A stretch of DNA of 64,000 nt, taken from assembly GCA_005656395.1 (NCBI GenBank), contig SRSI01000013.1, positions 496,001 through 560,000 of the forward strand, written 5' to 3'. A program made the translations under genes and the position numbers. A model generated the notes under the pieces. That model ran no database searches. It had not been told where the DNA came from and saw only the letters and a program-made list of their open reading frames with translations. Origin of the DNA: Strongyloides papillosus. Taxonomy: Eukaryota > Nematoda > Chromadorea > Rhabditida > Strongyloididae. Below are positions 25,446 to 38,530 of the stretch, piece by piece (position 1 is the first letter of the stretch; each line of letters starts with the position of its first letter).

Positions 25446-26103
25446 CTAAAAAAAGAAATTTATATTTAACTAACAACGATGCGTAGGTGACATATTTTTT
25501 AACAAGGGATACGTGATAAATTAAATATGTATAATGTAAATATGGAAAAAAATGTAAAAATTTTTGAATTAATGCTTAACATAATTACAATATTCAAAAA
25601 AAAAACCTATCTGTAAATGAAAATATAATTGATGTAAGTACACATCTTCCAAATACAAAAGAGTACAAATATTCAAATTTTTGTAATGGCATATAAAAAC
25701 CTTGTGATAAAGGAAATTTTCAACATATATATAATTAAATTAACATCGTAGATATATAGTAAAAATACTTGTAAAAACATTTTAATTTTATTTAAACATT
25801 TTTAATATTTTGAGTAGGATAATACATATATAAGTTGTTTAGAAAAATATGATGAAATATTAGAGCAAAAAATGAAATCAAATAAATATTAATATTTAAA
25901 TGAATTACATCAAAGAAAGTGAATTATTTAACACAATATGTGGAAGTTTTAGATCATTTAATTGGCGCTATATTTTATTATACATATATTTATATACAAA
26001 AAGTGCATCTTACACGAGTTTTAAATAAAATGTCAAATAAGTATACTTGCAATTATTTTCATTTTAAGATCTGAAGAGAGTGCATGAAATAGTCCCCTTT
26101 TTA

Positions 26104-26631
26104 TTGCGCCTCTGATAACGTTTGACACTGTAGAAATTTTTGTTTAACCCAAATATAATAAAATAATTGAATATATAAAAATCAAGATTTAACTAAACCT
26201 ATGTGTATTTTCTGTTAGTAGTTGCCAATTATGGTATTTTTTATTTGCATACATTTATAATTTTAAATTTAAATGTCCTTTAAAATGACAAATATTATCA
26301 GTAGAGAGAATATATATAAAAAAATATAGTATATACATATATATAATATATATATATAAATTATAAGTTGGTTTGTTAATATCCGGATATTCCGGGACAC
26401 TGACTTGAGTGAATGTCAAATTCACACACCAATTATAGTTATCTCCAAAACTTTTTATAGTTAAGATATATTAACTATTATGTATAATATACTGATAAAT
26501 ACTAATAACTGAATAATTACCATTGAATTGACCAAATCAAAGTATTCTTACCATCCCACTTCCATTTGTTAGTTCAAATATTGCAGATATTTCTTTGTCA
26601 CACAAAATAAACGTTGGAATCAGAGGCGCAA
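26104..26631. repeat. Inverted repeat pair with central palindrome
   Basis: Left arm 26104-26123 and right arm 26609-26631 are inverted copies. They share 13 identical bases (TTGCGCCTCTGAT), then a 3-base indel, then 7 more identical bases (AACGTTT). A perfect 14-bp palindrome, AATATCCGGATATT, lies at 26378-26391, close to the midpoint of the pair. No clear target-site duplication flanks the arms. It could be a small decayed foldback or terminal-inverted-repeat element, or an inverted duplication of part of an exon, since the right arm overlaps the candidate leader exon. Confidence 0.55.
26311..26360. repeat. AT dinucleotide-rich low-complexity tract
   Basis: An imperfect run of TA/AT dinucleotides. 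No function inferred. Confidence 0.7.
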
Positions 26632-26689
26632 CTGGTACACAATTCAATGAGTACACATAAAATGTTATGATGATAACGAAACACGTCAT
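26552..26689 (-). CDS. Candidate leader exon upstream of lin-45 (unassigned)
   Basis: An ATG at 26689 opens 46 codons ending exactly at a GTAAGA donor (26551). The first 16 residues are hydrophobic (MTCFVIIITFYVYSLN), followed by a Val/Pro/Cys-containing stretch, so it reads like a signal peptide exon. It ends in phase 0. It could join the lin-45 exon at 25445, also phase 0, giving about 794 aa in all. It could also join an acceptor TTTCTACAG at 26134, giving a 54-aa secreted peptide ending in TAA. A signal peptide on Raf would be surprising, so a separate gene or a decayed gene is as likely. Base composition is clearly less AT-rich than the flanks. Confidence 0.35.
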
Positions 26690-27290
26690 TTAATGAAAAA
26701 AAAATCTTAACACTTAGAAAAAATGATTTTTAATTGACAGAAACTAATTATTTTTATCTTATAAAATGATAATAAAAACATAACGTACTCTCTGAAATTG
26801 TATCAACAATTACACCTCTATTATAAAAAAAATTGGAGGAAAGTTAAAAATTAAAATTACATATTTCCTGTAAAAGAAAAAAAAATTTTATTTTTATGAG
26901 AAAAAAAAAGTATATCACGTATAACAAAAAAATATAGTGTCGTATTTTTGGATGACGAATTGTGAAACAAAAATAATGATGATAATAAGAAAAATTTAAT
27001 ATATATATACATATTTAAAAAAAATTAATAAAAATAAAAAAAAATTTTATTAACAAGGCGGTTTTCAAATTCTAACTAATATTTTGTTAGATAGACACTT
27101 TGTAATTTATAAAATATTTTCTCAGAATTATTTATTACTACTTAGTTATTATATTTATAATTAATTATAATTATCTTAAATTACTGAGAAAAATTCTAAC
27201 AATAATTAAAAAAAGTGTGATGATAAAAGTTATCTGGAAATTTAATATCTATAAAATAAATAAATCTTTTATAATGAATTGTAAATAGAT

Positions 27291-27610
27291 ATGCCGGTAC
27301 TGTCATCATCACCTACATCATTTATGATAATTTTAACAGGTTAGTGTTAGTTGCATTGATATATACTATGATTTACAAAGAAAAAAAAAGTAGAGAACCA
27401 TCAATGTCATATATCAAGTAATTGATCACAACCATTTGATAATGAAACCATTTACTAAGGATGATAATGGTATGTTAATTAAAAAACTTGTACGCCGAGA
27501 ATGACGCCGCAAAATTTAATGAATATGTGAAGAGTAAAATGACGATTACAAATGCAAGTAGTGAAAAACAGAGACTTATGTATCGATTGAGACGTACGTC
27601 AGTTATCTAA
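27291..27610 (+). pseudogene. Coding-like fragment, possibly frameshifted
   Basis: Three short pieces look coding in an otherwise AT-rich gap. At 27291 an ATG opens 16 codons (MPVLSSSPTSFMIILT) ending near a GTTAGT. At 27442 an ATG opens 20 codons ending RRE and TGA. In the next frame the reading resumes at once (ENDAAKFNEYVK) and stays open to TAA at 27608-27610, ending RLRRTSVI. A single-base shift near 27,500 would unite the last two into about 56 residues, Lys/Arg-rich. Homology not recognised. It may be a small multi-exon gene that I have not solved, a pseudogene, or chance. Confidence 0.25.
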
Positions 27611-28393
27611 ACAAGGATATTGGAAAATAAAAATTGATGAATGAAAATAATATAAACTTTTTTTAATATTACACATGATTACTCAATAATGGATCGGTAT
27701 TATATTTTTAAGAATAAATTGTCTATTTTCTCGTCAATTTTTTTTTAATACTAAAGAGAATGTTTCCTTCTCAACACTTATTTTCTTCTATGTGGAATTT
27801 GTTTGCTTTAGGGTCTCTATATTTTCTCTGCACCTTGGTAATGTAATAGTTTAATGTTATGAAGGTTTGTAATGACAATTCGCATCGTGACAAGATATGT
27901 TTTATATATATTTGTCTATACTTCTATTAAATGTTTATCAAAATTATTTCCAATTAAATATATATATTCATTTTATTTAAAGAAGCTTTTTTCATATCTC
28001 TCTCAATATTTTAAAATACCTTTTATATTTATAGTTAAAAAATTTTGGTTCTTCTTTTTGATGTTTATAAAATTTATTGGTAAAACATTTATTTATAATA
28101 AATTATCATTTTTATATTAATAGAATGATGGAATGATTTTTATTAAAATATCAATTCATAGAATTATTTTGTGGACAAACAAATATCTTATATAAAGAGA
28201 TCTATCTAATAAATAGAATCATAAAAATAATGAAGGATATTATAATTAGCTTTTGAAAAAAGTGTTATTTTGTTAAAATTAATACGTAATATATTATTTT
28301 TTATAAATATGGTCGTTTGTTATAAAATTCAGTAAATTTTATTACTTATTGAGGTACTCCCACTTCATTGATTTTGTGTACAAAACTCGATTA
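27611..28393. other. Intergenic
   Basis: AT-rich stretch up to the stop of the patched-related gene. An 82-codon frame at 27872-28120 (+) is Phe/Ile/Tyr/Lys-dominated with no sign of selection, and I do not support it. Confidence 0.4.
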
Positions 28394-31186
28394 TTAACCT
28401 ATGCTTTTTGAAACTTTATTATTTTCAGGATTGATATTTATTTTTCCAGGTTCAAAATTTACTTCTATTGAAAAATTTGTCCCGAAGAAATTTAAATAAT
28501 TTTGTTCCTTAAAATAATTAATAAATAAACAAATAAATTAAAAAATTCAAATATACCTTATAAAAGTTATTATTTTTTTCATTTAACCGTTGTGAACTCC
28601 TTTCAGATTCTGATAATTGTGATATATTACTTAAAGATTCTTCTTGTTTTTTATATTTTGTAACAGATGTTAATATAGCTGGTAAAATAATAAGACCATG
28701 AAACATTCCTAAAACAACAACAGCAATTATTGTTTTTAAGAATACCATTGCTAAATATGATTGTTTAAAAACTAGTGGTATTAAAGCTATAATTGTAGAA
28801 ACGCCAACTTGTATCATTGGTAATCCTATTACTCCTAATGCTTCTTGTATCTTTCTCCTTGGATGCTATAAAAAAATAAATAAAATAATAAAAAAATTTT
28901 TCTTGTTTAATATTTTACCTCACAACTAGATTTATAATAATGATAACTTATATGTGATGTAAAGTCAACTGAAAAACCAATTGCCATTAATAGTGCTGCC
29001 ATACTAAGAGGATCTAAATCAACCCCCCATAATGATAATATTCCAAATATTCCATAACTACAACTAAAAACAGAAAAAACAGAACATAAAACACTAGGGA
29101 TATGTGGAATAAATATGAAACATATTATGGCTGTACAGATTAGAGCTGCTGCCACACTACCAAATATATTATTATTAATTGAAAGAGTTTGATCAACAAA
29201 AGGTGCATGATCACTATATGGATAAACATCTAAATCTTTATATTTATCTGCAATCCTCCTCCAATCTTCAACAGCAGGAATTAATTCATGGTACTTTATA
29301 ACATTATGGAAATTAGTTATAAAAAAAAATGCAGAAACGCATTGTGGATTATCCTCTAAACATGCACTTTCATTATAATGAACAAAAGTTTTCATATAAA
29401 AATATGTTCCACTTTTAAAGAATGCCGGTAACTCTGTATAGGTAAACTCTGGTGTATCAGAATAAAATGATAAAAACTCTTCATATGGAGTTAACCAAAA
29501 GAAAGTTGACTCCTCACCATAACTATACTTTGCATTTTCAAATTCCTTAACAAGGTTTTTTACTCCTATTTTTTAATAATTATAGCATTAATGATTCATA
29601 AATAACTTACTTTGCATATTCTTAGGGCTTCGTAAATCACCTGGATTTTTAACAAAAATAGAAATTGGTTGCATTGAACTTGCTGCTTTTTCAAATTGTT
29701 TTTGAAAATGTTTTAAGTAAGAATCTGGTAATGCCATTTTATCAATTGAATTATTTGTCTCTAACTTCATTATGCCAATTGTTGATATATAAAAATATAT
29801 AATGACTATAATTCCTATTATTAATCTTGTATACCATTTCGTCACTAACACTCCCCATTTTTTTACGACTTTATCATGAATATTTGAAAAATACTTAACT
29901 GTTTTTGATGTCTTTAAGGGATCATATTTGAAACATAATAAAAAAGGACTATAATTTTTCTGAACTCTTATGCCACTTAGTGCAAGAATTGATGAGTACA
30001 ATATTAATTGATATAAATAACAAACAAAAATTGCAATTGCTGAATAAATACAAAATGTTTTTATGGCAGGAGTATCAGTTACTGCACCAATTGCAAATGA
30101 CATTATATTAGTTAAGGCACTTATTGTAATTGAAGGTCCGGCATCCTCAATTGTTAATGCCATTCTTGATGGAATATCTTTTGATGTTATTGCTCTATCC
30201 CATGCTCTCGTTATTATAAATATATCATCAACACCAACTGAAAGTACTAAAAATAATGATGCAACAACAATTGATTGGAATTTTAAATTAAAAACAGAGA
30301 GGAGACCAATTGAAGAAATTGAAGCAATTATTGGAATTAAACAACCAATTAATGACTCCCACGGTTTGTTTTCAATTTTTTGGTATCTAAATGAGAAAAT
30401 AATAACAAAAATAATCATTGAGATAACAGAACCAATAAGAACGGGCGCTGTCTCTATTCCCATTCTTCTTATTTCACTTGATACAAGTAAATCACCAGTC
30501 ATACCAACTTTAAGATATCTTGAAAATCTTTCCTCCTTAAAAATGTTTAAAACTTTTTTTTCCCATTCAACTAGAATATTTATATCATTATTTGGTGCTA
30601 CAACAAATAATAATAACATTGCTGTATCAAAACTAACTAATTGATTAGTACCATTCTTTAATTTAACACCATAGACATTATTACCAATAAAAAATTTTGA
30701 GCCGAATATGTGAATAGAAGGATAAGTATATGTATCAGGATTATTTTCATCAAAAATTTTCAAGAAAGCCAAGAAAGCTGTATTTAATTCACAGTATGGT
30801 TGACAAAGATCAAAATATGTATATAATTTGTTACCATAGATTGCTGTAACATTATCATGAATAGTTTTTGTTAAATTATACAAAGATTCTCTAAAAGCAC
30901 TTCGCATTAATGAACCACCATCTTGAGCTGTTATTAAAGCATAACAAGGGTCCATAGAACCATTTTGTTTTAAAAATTCTCTAGCGACGTCATACTCAAC
31001 TTTTGATCTTGCAGTCTGTGGAACGTAATCAGTTCTAACATTATTTAACTCTTCAAATTTAATATTACCCAAACTTGCGACAATAGTAAAAATAACCATC
31101 AGAGTAATCCATAATTTTGGATATTTTCCGAGTGTGAAACCTAGACGAAAAAAGAAACGCTCTATATAATGCGTTGGATGTAACAT
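28394..31186 (-). CDS. Patched-related protein with sterol-sensing domain (PTR family)
   Basis: Four exons: 29611-31186, 28919-29565, 28557-28865 and 28394-28507. All join in frame, giving 881 aa. The protein has the RND/Patched layout. One N-terminal membrane helix (about 17-37) leads into a large extracellular loop with paired Cys. A five-helix sterol-sensing block follows (about residues 230-390), containing GVDDIFIITRAWDRA. After a second loop comes a second helical block with the matching RND motif GFSVDFTSHISYHYY, and a short polar tail. The two Gly-x-x-Asp motifs correspond to the proton-relay Asp positions of RND transporters. In nematodes this family is greatly expanded and acts at apical surfaces in moulting, cuticle formation and lipid or sterol handling; the specific cargo here is unknown. 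An acceptor TTTTTTAG at 31202-31203, just before the ATG, suggests trans-splicing. I cannot assign a single ptr orthologue. Confidence 0.93.
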
Positions 31187-31201
31187 TTTTCAAGAAATGA
31201 T

Positions 31202-31203
31202 CT
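31202..31203 (-). promoter_or_regulatory. Candidate trans-splice acceptor of the patched-related gene
   Basis: TATTTTTTAG on the minus strand ends here, 15 bases before the ATG at 31186. No coding exon with a fitting donor is seen upstream. Inferred spliced-leader site. Confidence 0.45.
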
Positions 31204-33413
31204 AAAAAATAAATAATATGTTATAAGAATGACAATTAAAATTACTTTGGTAAAAATTGTTACATAAATTAAGGACAACAATTAATTGCATTAAAATATT
31301 TTTGATTTTAAAATAAACATATCTATAAAAAGATGACTAATATATGATTATTATAAATAGATATTTAAAGAAAAAAATTAAGTAACATTTGCATTATTAT
31401 CAAAGGATATTGTTAAAATGTTACTAGACATAAATGTGTAAATAACAAAATAAAGACTTCCAAGGGTGATTGGGAAGGAATTTACAAAAACCCTTGCCCT
31501 TATATTTGATAAATAAAAATAAATATAATATTTATATAAATATATGCATAATACATAAAAATAATCTTATTTATCCTGTATTCTTTTTCTTTGATATCTA
31601 TATAGGATATACATATTATGAGTCAAAAATAGATGGTATTATGCTAATCACAGACAAAACAGGCTTACCAACTTAATATTTCTTACTTTGATATTACTAT
31701 TATTTATCTAATCATTATTTTAACAATAAAAATGATTTTAATACATATATAGGATTTACTTTAAATAATTTTCAAAAAATTTTATTTTCCTAAAACTTGG
31801 TTTATTTTTCAGAAAAATATTGGTAAACTTGATTTAATTTTATTTTAACAATCATTTTAATTAGTCACTCTAACAATTATTTAATTAAAAAAATGTCATA
31901 ATATTTTAAATGAATGTATTGATAAAAAAGTCGTATTTATTTATTTAAAAATAATAATTAGGAATTATGATAATAAGAAAAGGAGGTGTTTAACAATATT
32001 TTGATGATTATATTTAGGGTAATAAAAATTTATTAGTTAAGAAGTAAAAAAATATTTACGAATTGAATAATAAAATATAAAAATACAGATGGGTGATTAT
32101 TTTAACACATTAAGAATTTTATTCTAACTTTTTAAAAATATAATAATACATTCAGGTCCACAATATAAAAATCAGGTTGACATAAGATGACTTTATACCC
32201 ATTAATATTGTTACAAAAATATTAAAAAATCTCTGGTGAATCAAAAAATAATGACATGAATATAGAGTGTACTCTTTGTCCTATTAATATAGATTATCAT
32301 TACAAAGAACGTACTAAGAAGATAGATCAAAGATATTAACATCTAAGTACAAATATTAATATTAATTAAAGTTATAGGCATCACAAATTAATTTTTTGTA
32401 CGTGACAAAAAACAAACTTGTCATTTAAACATGATTAATAAAGGAGTTGAAATGATGTTTATTTCCATTATTAAACAACAAATATTTGAATTAGAAAATA
32501 AATTACAAACTTTTTCTACGTCATTATGGTAAAAACAACTTAATTTTTCTACATTTTAAAACAATGTTTGTAAAAAAGTAAAGAAAGTTTAATTTAAAAT
32601 GTTTTAATAATACAATGAGTTTTCAAATAAATAAAAATTTAATATTGTAAATTTTATTTTTATAACAATTTTATTGAAACGGTTCATAAACTATTTAAAA
32701 ATCTTTTTTAACTTTTATTAAAAGATGATAACAATTAAAATAAAAAACCATTGTAATAAGTTATAAGATTTTTTTAATGTCATTTTGCAAATGGAAATAA
32801 TTCTTTTTTTTTAATATCCTTCATACCTGTTAAAATTATTTTTGTTTTGATGATAATTTTGTTGGCAATATATAAGAAATTTTTTATGGTGCTTGTTTAT
32901 AGCTACCTCTGTTATTTTTTTTGAATAAACTAGTTGATTAATTTTTTATCCATATCATTTAATATGATTATAGCTGAAAACGTTGTAAAGAAAAGAGATG
33001 TAAATTATAAAGTAATACTTATTGGTCACTTTTGTGTGAAGTTATTATTTAAAAATCATTTAAAATCTTTTGAAACAAGAATTGTATGTAAAGTGATTTC
33101 AATAAAAGCGAATCTTTAAAGAGACTAATGAAAAATGTTAAATTGCCGTAAGGAAAGGTATAAATATATGTATTGAAGTGCAATTTAAGGAAATATAAAA
33201 ATTTTCCCTCAAATAGAAACAATTGCTTTAATTTAACTGTCTATTTCTGTGAAGAACTATTGAAAAAGAATTATCATGAAGTTATTGATGATGGAGAGAT
33301 AAACACTTGAACTGAATTTTATTTTACACTCCGAAAATTTAAATACAATTTAGACTTTTTTAAAATTTTTATAATCATTATCAATATTTTTATATTTTAT
33401 TTAACCACGTATA
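31204..33413. other. Intergenic, divergent region
   Basis: 2.2 kb between the patched-related gene (-) and the PAN/ZP gene (+). AT-rich. A 7-bp inverted repeat (CAAGGGT at 31461-31467, ACCCTTG at 31490-31496) could form a small hairpin. Frames at 31470-31676 and 32934-33119 are not convincing. Otherwise presumed promoter DNA. Confidence 0.45.
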
Positions 33414-36400
33414 ATGTCAGGTAAAATAACCTGGCTTTTAATAATTCTTTCCCTATTTAACGTTGAGATCGTTTTATCACAAAATGAAGATGATGAAGAT
33501 TCGGATAGTTTTTTTAATGTCAATTCGGCTACCATTGATGATATCTTTTCAAATGTTGGAGAGAAGGATGATTTAATAAAAGTTACCAATCAAACCTCAC
33601 ATTCTCACTCTCCTTCCAATGAAAATAATTTTTCCTGTGAAAAGTTAAATTTAACAACGACCCTTGTTAGATATTCTAACTTATTATCAAAAAGAAAAAC
33701 GATCTTTGATGGTAATGTAAGTATTATTTCTGAAAAATTAATAAAAATTTCTTAAGATTGATTTGTTAACATGCATCAATTATTGCAAAAAAGATAAAAT
33801 TCCTTTTACTGGCGAAGAAAATGTATGTGCAGGACTAAATTATTTTAAGAGTGATGTTGGTGTTAACACATGTCAATTAATTGACAAATTTCAAATTGGT
33901 GATTTAGAGAGAAGTATTGAGGATGACAATTTAAATCATTGGTATCAAAAAATTTGCTTGAATATAAAGAATGATTGTAAAAATAAGTTGATTTCTTTTG
34001 ATGGTTTTCCAAATCATAAAATTATAAACGGTAATGTGATAAGAGAAATAAAAAGTAGCATTGAAAATTGTTTTGAAATATGCAATTCAATGGAAAATTG
34101 TTATGGAGTAAATATTATGAAGGACGACAATTGCCAATTGATAGAATTAAGTAATATTAATGAAAAGGAAGGTATTATTCGTGATGCCAATGTTAACTTT
34201 TTTCGTAATGAATGCACTAAAAGTATAGTTTATAATTAACAACGTATTTATATTCATTTATTTTTTTAGAAAAATGTTTGTTAAAAAATAATACATTTCT
34301 TTTTTATCAAAACACCAGAATTACATCAACCAAAATAGTGACATCCTCAACTTCATTAGAGAGATGTTTAAATGAATGCATTAAAGGAGAGGTAATTAAT
34401 TGTAAAGGTATACAATTTTCAAGAAGCAAAAATGAATGCAATATATATGATTTTTCAATATTCAAGACCAATCCTAGTCAGTACATTGATATTTATAAAC
34501 CAGTTTGCCTTAATATCCCACTTAACAGAAATTGCAATAAGCAATTTCTTTATGAGGTAGTTGAAAAAACAAGTGTTGGTGAAGATGCAAAAAATTTATT
34601 ATATTATAAAGTTGGTTAGTTATTTTTTTTCTTTATTATTATTATTATTAAAAAATAATGACTTTTTATAGATGCAAATATTGACAATTGCCTTCAAAAA
34701 TGTTTAGATGATGATAAATGTTATATGATAAGTTTTCACAAATCATTAAACAAATGTTCATTCTATAATTCATTTATCAAAAGTACAAATTATAAGAAAG
34801 CAGAAGATTTTGATTTATACATTGTTGGTTGTGATTATAACAGTAATGATAATACAAATTTAGAGGGGGCTTTAGAATCAACTTCTATGGTAATGAATGA
34901 ATTATTTCCAACACCAACTGTTACACTAGATAAATTTGAATTATCTTCCATTAATGAAAATGATAATTCAGATAATTTAAGAAGGAATGATGCTGCTACA
35001 ACTAAAAATTGTTTCCTTAATCTACTATTAAAACTAGTTTTAAAGGGAAGAACATTAAGACAAGAGTATAGAATATTTCTTCAAAAAAATGTTTTGAATG
35101 TGACACATTGTGGAAGTATTTGTAAGGATTCAAGCTTTAATTGTACTACATTTGCCTATAGTGTTGAGGAAAAAAATTGTTATTTATCAAAAAATTCATC
35201 AATTGCAACACAAATGGTGACTCAGGAGAATTATAAATATGATGTATGGAGTTTTCTAAATGATAGTGATTGTTTAAAAGATAATATAGATGATAACGCT
35301 TTTGGTCATATCTATGATCGGACTCCAAAAATATATAATAAGAATAATGAGATTGATTTTTTGATTGCCGATAATGAGGAAAATAAAGTAACAACAATGG
35401 ACTTTGTTAAACCTCAAACAACAACATTATTACCATTTTATTCAAATTTGACAACGACGAAAGTAACTATTGTACCAACTACAACAACTAAATTTAATTA
35501 TAATAATAAAATTAAAACAACTACAACTACTAAAGCAAATGATTTATCATCAGGTAACGGGAAAGTATTCCCAATAAATAAAAGTACAACAAAAATACCA
35601 ATAAAATTATTTAATCATTCTAATACAAATTCAACAATTCCTCAAATTATGAAAGAAGATAAAATTTTCACAAAACTTTTATCAACCAATTTAAAAGTGC
35701 ACGTTACATGTTACCCAACAGGTGCAAATGTAACATTTAACGTTATATCAAAAGTAAACTACTTATTCCTTTTTAATATAAATTTACGTTTTAGAATTAT
35801 ACTGGTGTAGTGTATGCTGCAGAAAGATTTACATTCTGTAAGACTGTTGTCCATTCCTCAAACACCTTTTCATTATTTATTCCAAGGCCACATTTAAATA
35901 ATTCTTGTAACGGTATTGAAATTGTAAGTGTAATATGCAACTGTACTTAAAAATTTAAAAATATATTTTAAGAATAGGCAATTGACCGCAATACTTGTTT
36001 TATCAAATGATTTAGTTATACCTTATGATATAACTACAAAGGATGATTTTTTTTATGAAATAAAATGTGATTACAGTGATAGGGATATGGAAGAGAGTGT
36101 TTATGATGGATTTGTTTTAGGGTTAGTTGTTATTAAAAGTTTGTTTTTTAAATATAATTTATACTTCTTTAAGTGAACCTGAATCAATTATGGTAATGGA
36201 TGATAAAAAAGAGAACAATGAGAGGAGCATTAACATTAGTTTAAAAATTATGAGGGGTGATAAACCTGTTGAGCATGTTTTCATAGGAGAACAACTAAAA
36301 GCTGTACTTATTTCAGATTATAAAACAACAAACATGAATGTTATATCATGTAATGCTTCAAGAGTTGGTGGAATAGACGACAAATTAAAGTCAATATCAC

Positions 36401-36936
36401 TAATATCAAATGGTTGTTCATTGATGCCACAAATAATATCAGATATAGGTATTGGAAAGTATGGACTTGAAGCAAATATAACGGCTTTTAGAATTGACGG
36501 AAGTAGTCGTATTGATATATTATGTGATGTCTCAATCTGTCATAATAATTGTAAAAAAAGGTTATCATGTAATGACATTTCTAATAATATTGAATATGAA
36601 AGAAAATTTGAAGATAATAAAAAGAGGAAAAGATTTAGTAATTTTAATGACACAAAATATATTGAAAAAAGAATTCATGTTTTGGTTGATGAAGAATTTT
36701 CAAGTTTATTTAGTTATCAATTAACTAAACAATATGAGGATTCATCAATTCCAAAAACTAATTCATCATCATTTTTTTCTAATATCTTTAATGACAATCC
36801 ATGTATAGATATCCATATTTTTGGAGTTTCAGTAACAATTTTTTTACTCATAATTATAATTCTTATCTCTATAATATCTTGTAGTAGAAAAGTTGAGCGC
36901 AAAAAATATGGTGTTGTTGCATATACTACAAGTTAA
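33414..36936 (+). CDS. PAN/apple and ZP domain transmembrane matrix protein (NOAH/NompA-like)
   Basis: Seven exons: 33414-33716, 33757-34222, 34270-34614, 34672-35753, 35795-35923, 35973-36121 and 36174-36936. All phases join, giving 1078 aa. A signal peptide (about 1-22, ending VLSQ) is followed by an acidic Ser-rich stretch. Then come about five Cys-rich PAN/apple-like modules (about residues 85-600), each with the x-C-x3-C and C-x4-5-C pattern. A Thr/Asn-rich linker leads to a ZP module starting at VHVTCYP and reaching the Cys pairs CDVSICHNNCKKRLSC. A dibasic Lys-Lys-Arg-Lys-Arg site follows, then a C-terminal membrane helix (FGVSVTIFLLIIIILISII) and a short basic tail. Five PANs plus ZP plus one helix is the layout of C. 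elegans NOAH proteins and fly NompA. Those proteins link cells to the apical matrix and cuticle. The sequence is diverged, so orthology is inferred from architecture only. Confidence 0.85.
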
Positions 36937-38530
36937 AAATATAATCTGTATTATTTTATATCAAATACCTTAATTAATTCACTTAATTTTTATCATATAT
37001 ACTTAAAATGATGTTATAATACAATAAATTTTATTAAATAAAAAAATATTTCTACTACTACAAAATGAACAAAAATTCAATGACTTTTTAACACTATCGA
37101 GAACGGTTTTTAAATTTATGTAAATAATTGACTAATGACTGAAAAGGTCAAGGTGTTTTAAAAGTTTAACGAATTATATTATACTTTTTTTTTTATCTTT
37201 TCATTTTCTATTTATCTTGACTAATTAATATGTATATTTGAAATTTTTATGTAAGATTTTTTTGTTAGAATTTCTTAAAGATTTTTATTTTCTGACGTGG
37301 GAGATTAAAAACTTTTAATCCAAATGACCTTATCAATATTTATTAATATACTCCATCTATTCAGATTTTTCATTTAACATTCTAAGAAGCTTATATTAAT
37401 AATAGTAGCTGTTTCATTAAGAATAAAGAAAACTTTTTTGATCCTAAAATTTAGTATTAAAAATAAATGATATTTTATAGAATTTAAAATTTCTTTCTTC
37501 AACTCTTTCATGCATCTTTAAATCGGTTTTTTGGTGTTAATAATAAAATATGATGAAATTGACAAAGGACTACTAAGCTGATGGTGCATTACAAAAATGA
37601 TTAGACAATGTTTAACCTTAACCTCTTGAAGTTATGACTGATAAGTTGTATTCAATCCTATATGTTGCTATTATATTATAGAAATTATGTGGCTACTTAT
37701 AGTTGTGGCATTGTAACACTTTAACATAACAATCAAATTTTTTTTCCTTCCTTCAAATCTTTTATCGTATTTCATATAAATTGTCCTAAATTCTTTTTAT
37801 TTATATTTTTTTATATAATATTTATTTGAAATATAATTTAATGTAAAAATATTTAAAAATTTCTTTTTTTAAGAGCCAACATTATAATCTATTAAAAAAT
37901 TATTATATTTGTAAGTCTCTATTATATTATAATTTTTTTTATTTTTGACTACATATATATATATATATATTTATGGTATCATATCCATGATATTATTTTA
38001 AAAGGTGAACTGTATATAATTTTAACATATTTTCAATTGATTATCTTCAATTACCCATCATCAGTCATATCAATTACAATAAAAATGACCAAAAGATGTA
38101 TTGAACATAAAAATTGTTTTTAGTTCATTTAAATGGATATATATGTAATCGTGATATCATATAATAAGATATTTAATTGAGATACTTTATTACTAGGTGA
38201 TAATTCAATACAGACATGTATCTAACATAAGATGGCTATTATGACACATCAAATACTTTTGTCATTATTGTAAAATAAATAATTTATTTATGGCATTAGT
38301 ACATGCAAATCGTGAGATCAATTTATTTTTGTAAGGAGTGGATATTTATCTATTTAATATCTTTACAATTGATGAGATTTTTATTTGCTTCCCATTCCTC
38401 TCGACCGAGTTCTATGTCAATACACATTTATCCTATTCTGATACTTTAAATAACTTCTAATTTACTTTGATTACCATTTATAGATAAATTTTTATTTTAC
38501 TTACCATTTTATTACTATCTAGAAAAAAAC
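36937..38530. other. Intergenic between two PAN/ZP genes
   Basis: 1.6 kb between two same-strand genes, far too long for an operon spacer. It contains the 3' UTR of the first gene, an (AT)n run at 37,953-37,971 and presumably the promoter of the second. A less AT-rich patch lies near 38,390-38,420. No defined site recognised. Confidence 0.5.
37953..37971. repeat. AT dinucleotide microsatellite
   Basis: About nine uninterrupted AT units. Likely length-variable; no function inferred. Confidence 0.85.

Noticed and set aside
27872..28120. 82-codon hydrophobic frame
   Set aside because: Phe/Ile/Tyr content reflects T-rich DNA; no start context, no conserved motif.
30063..30644. 193-codon plus-strand frame
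   Set aside because: Antisense shadow of the sterol-sensing region of the patched-related gene, which has clear motifs and splicing.
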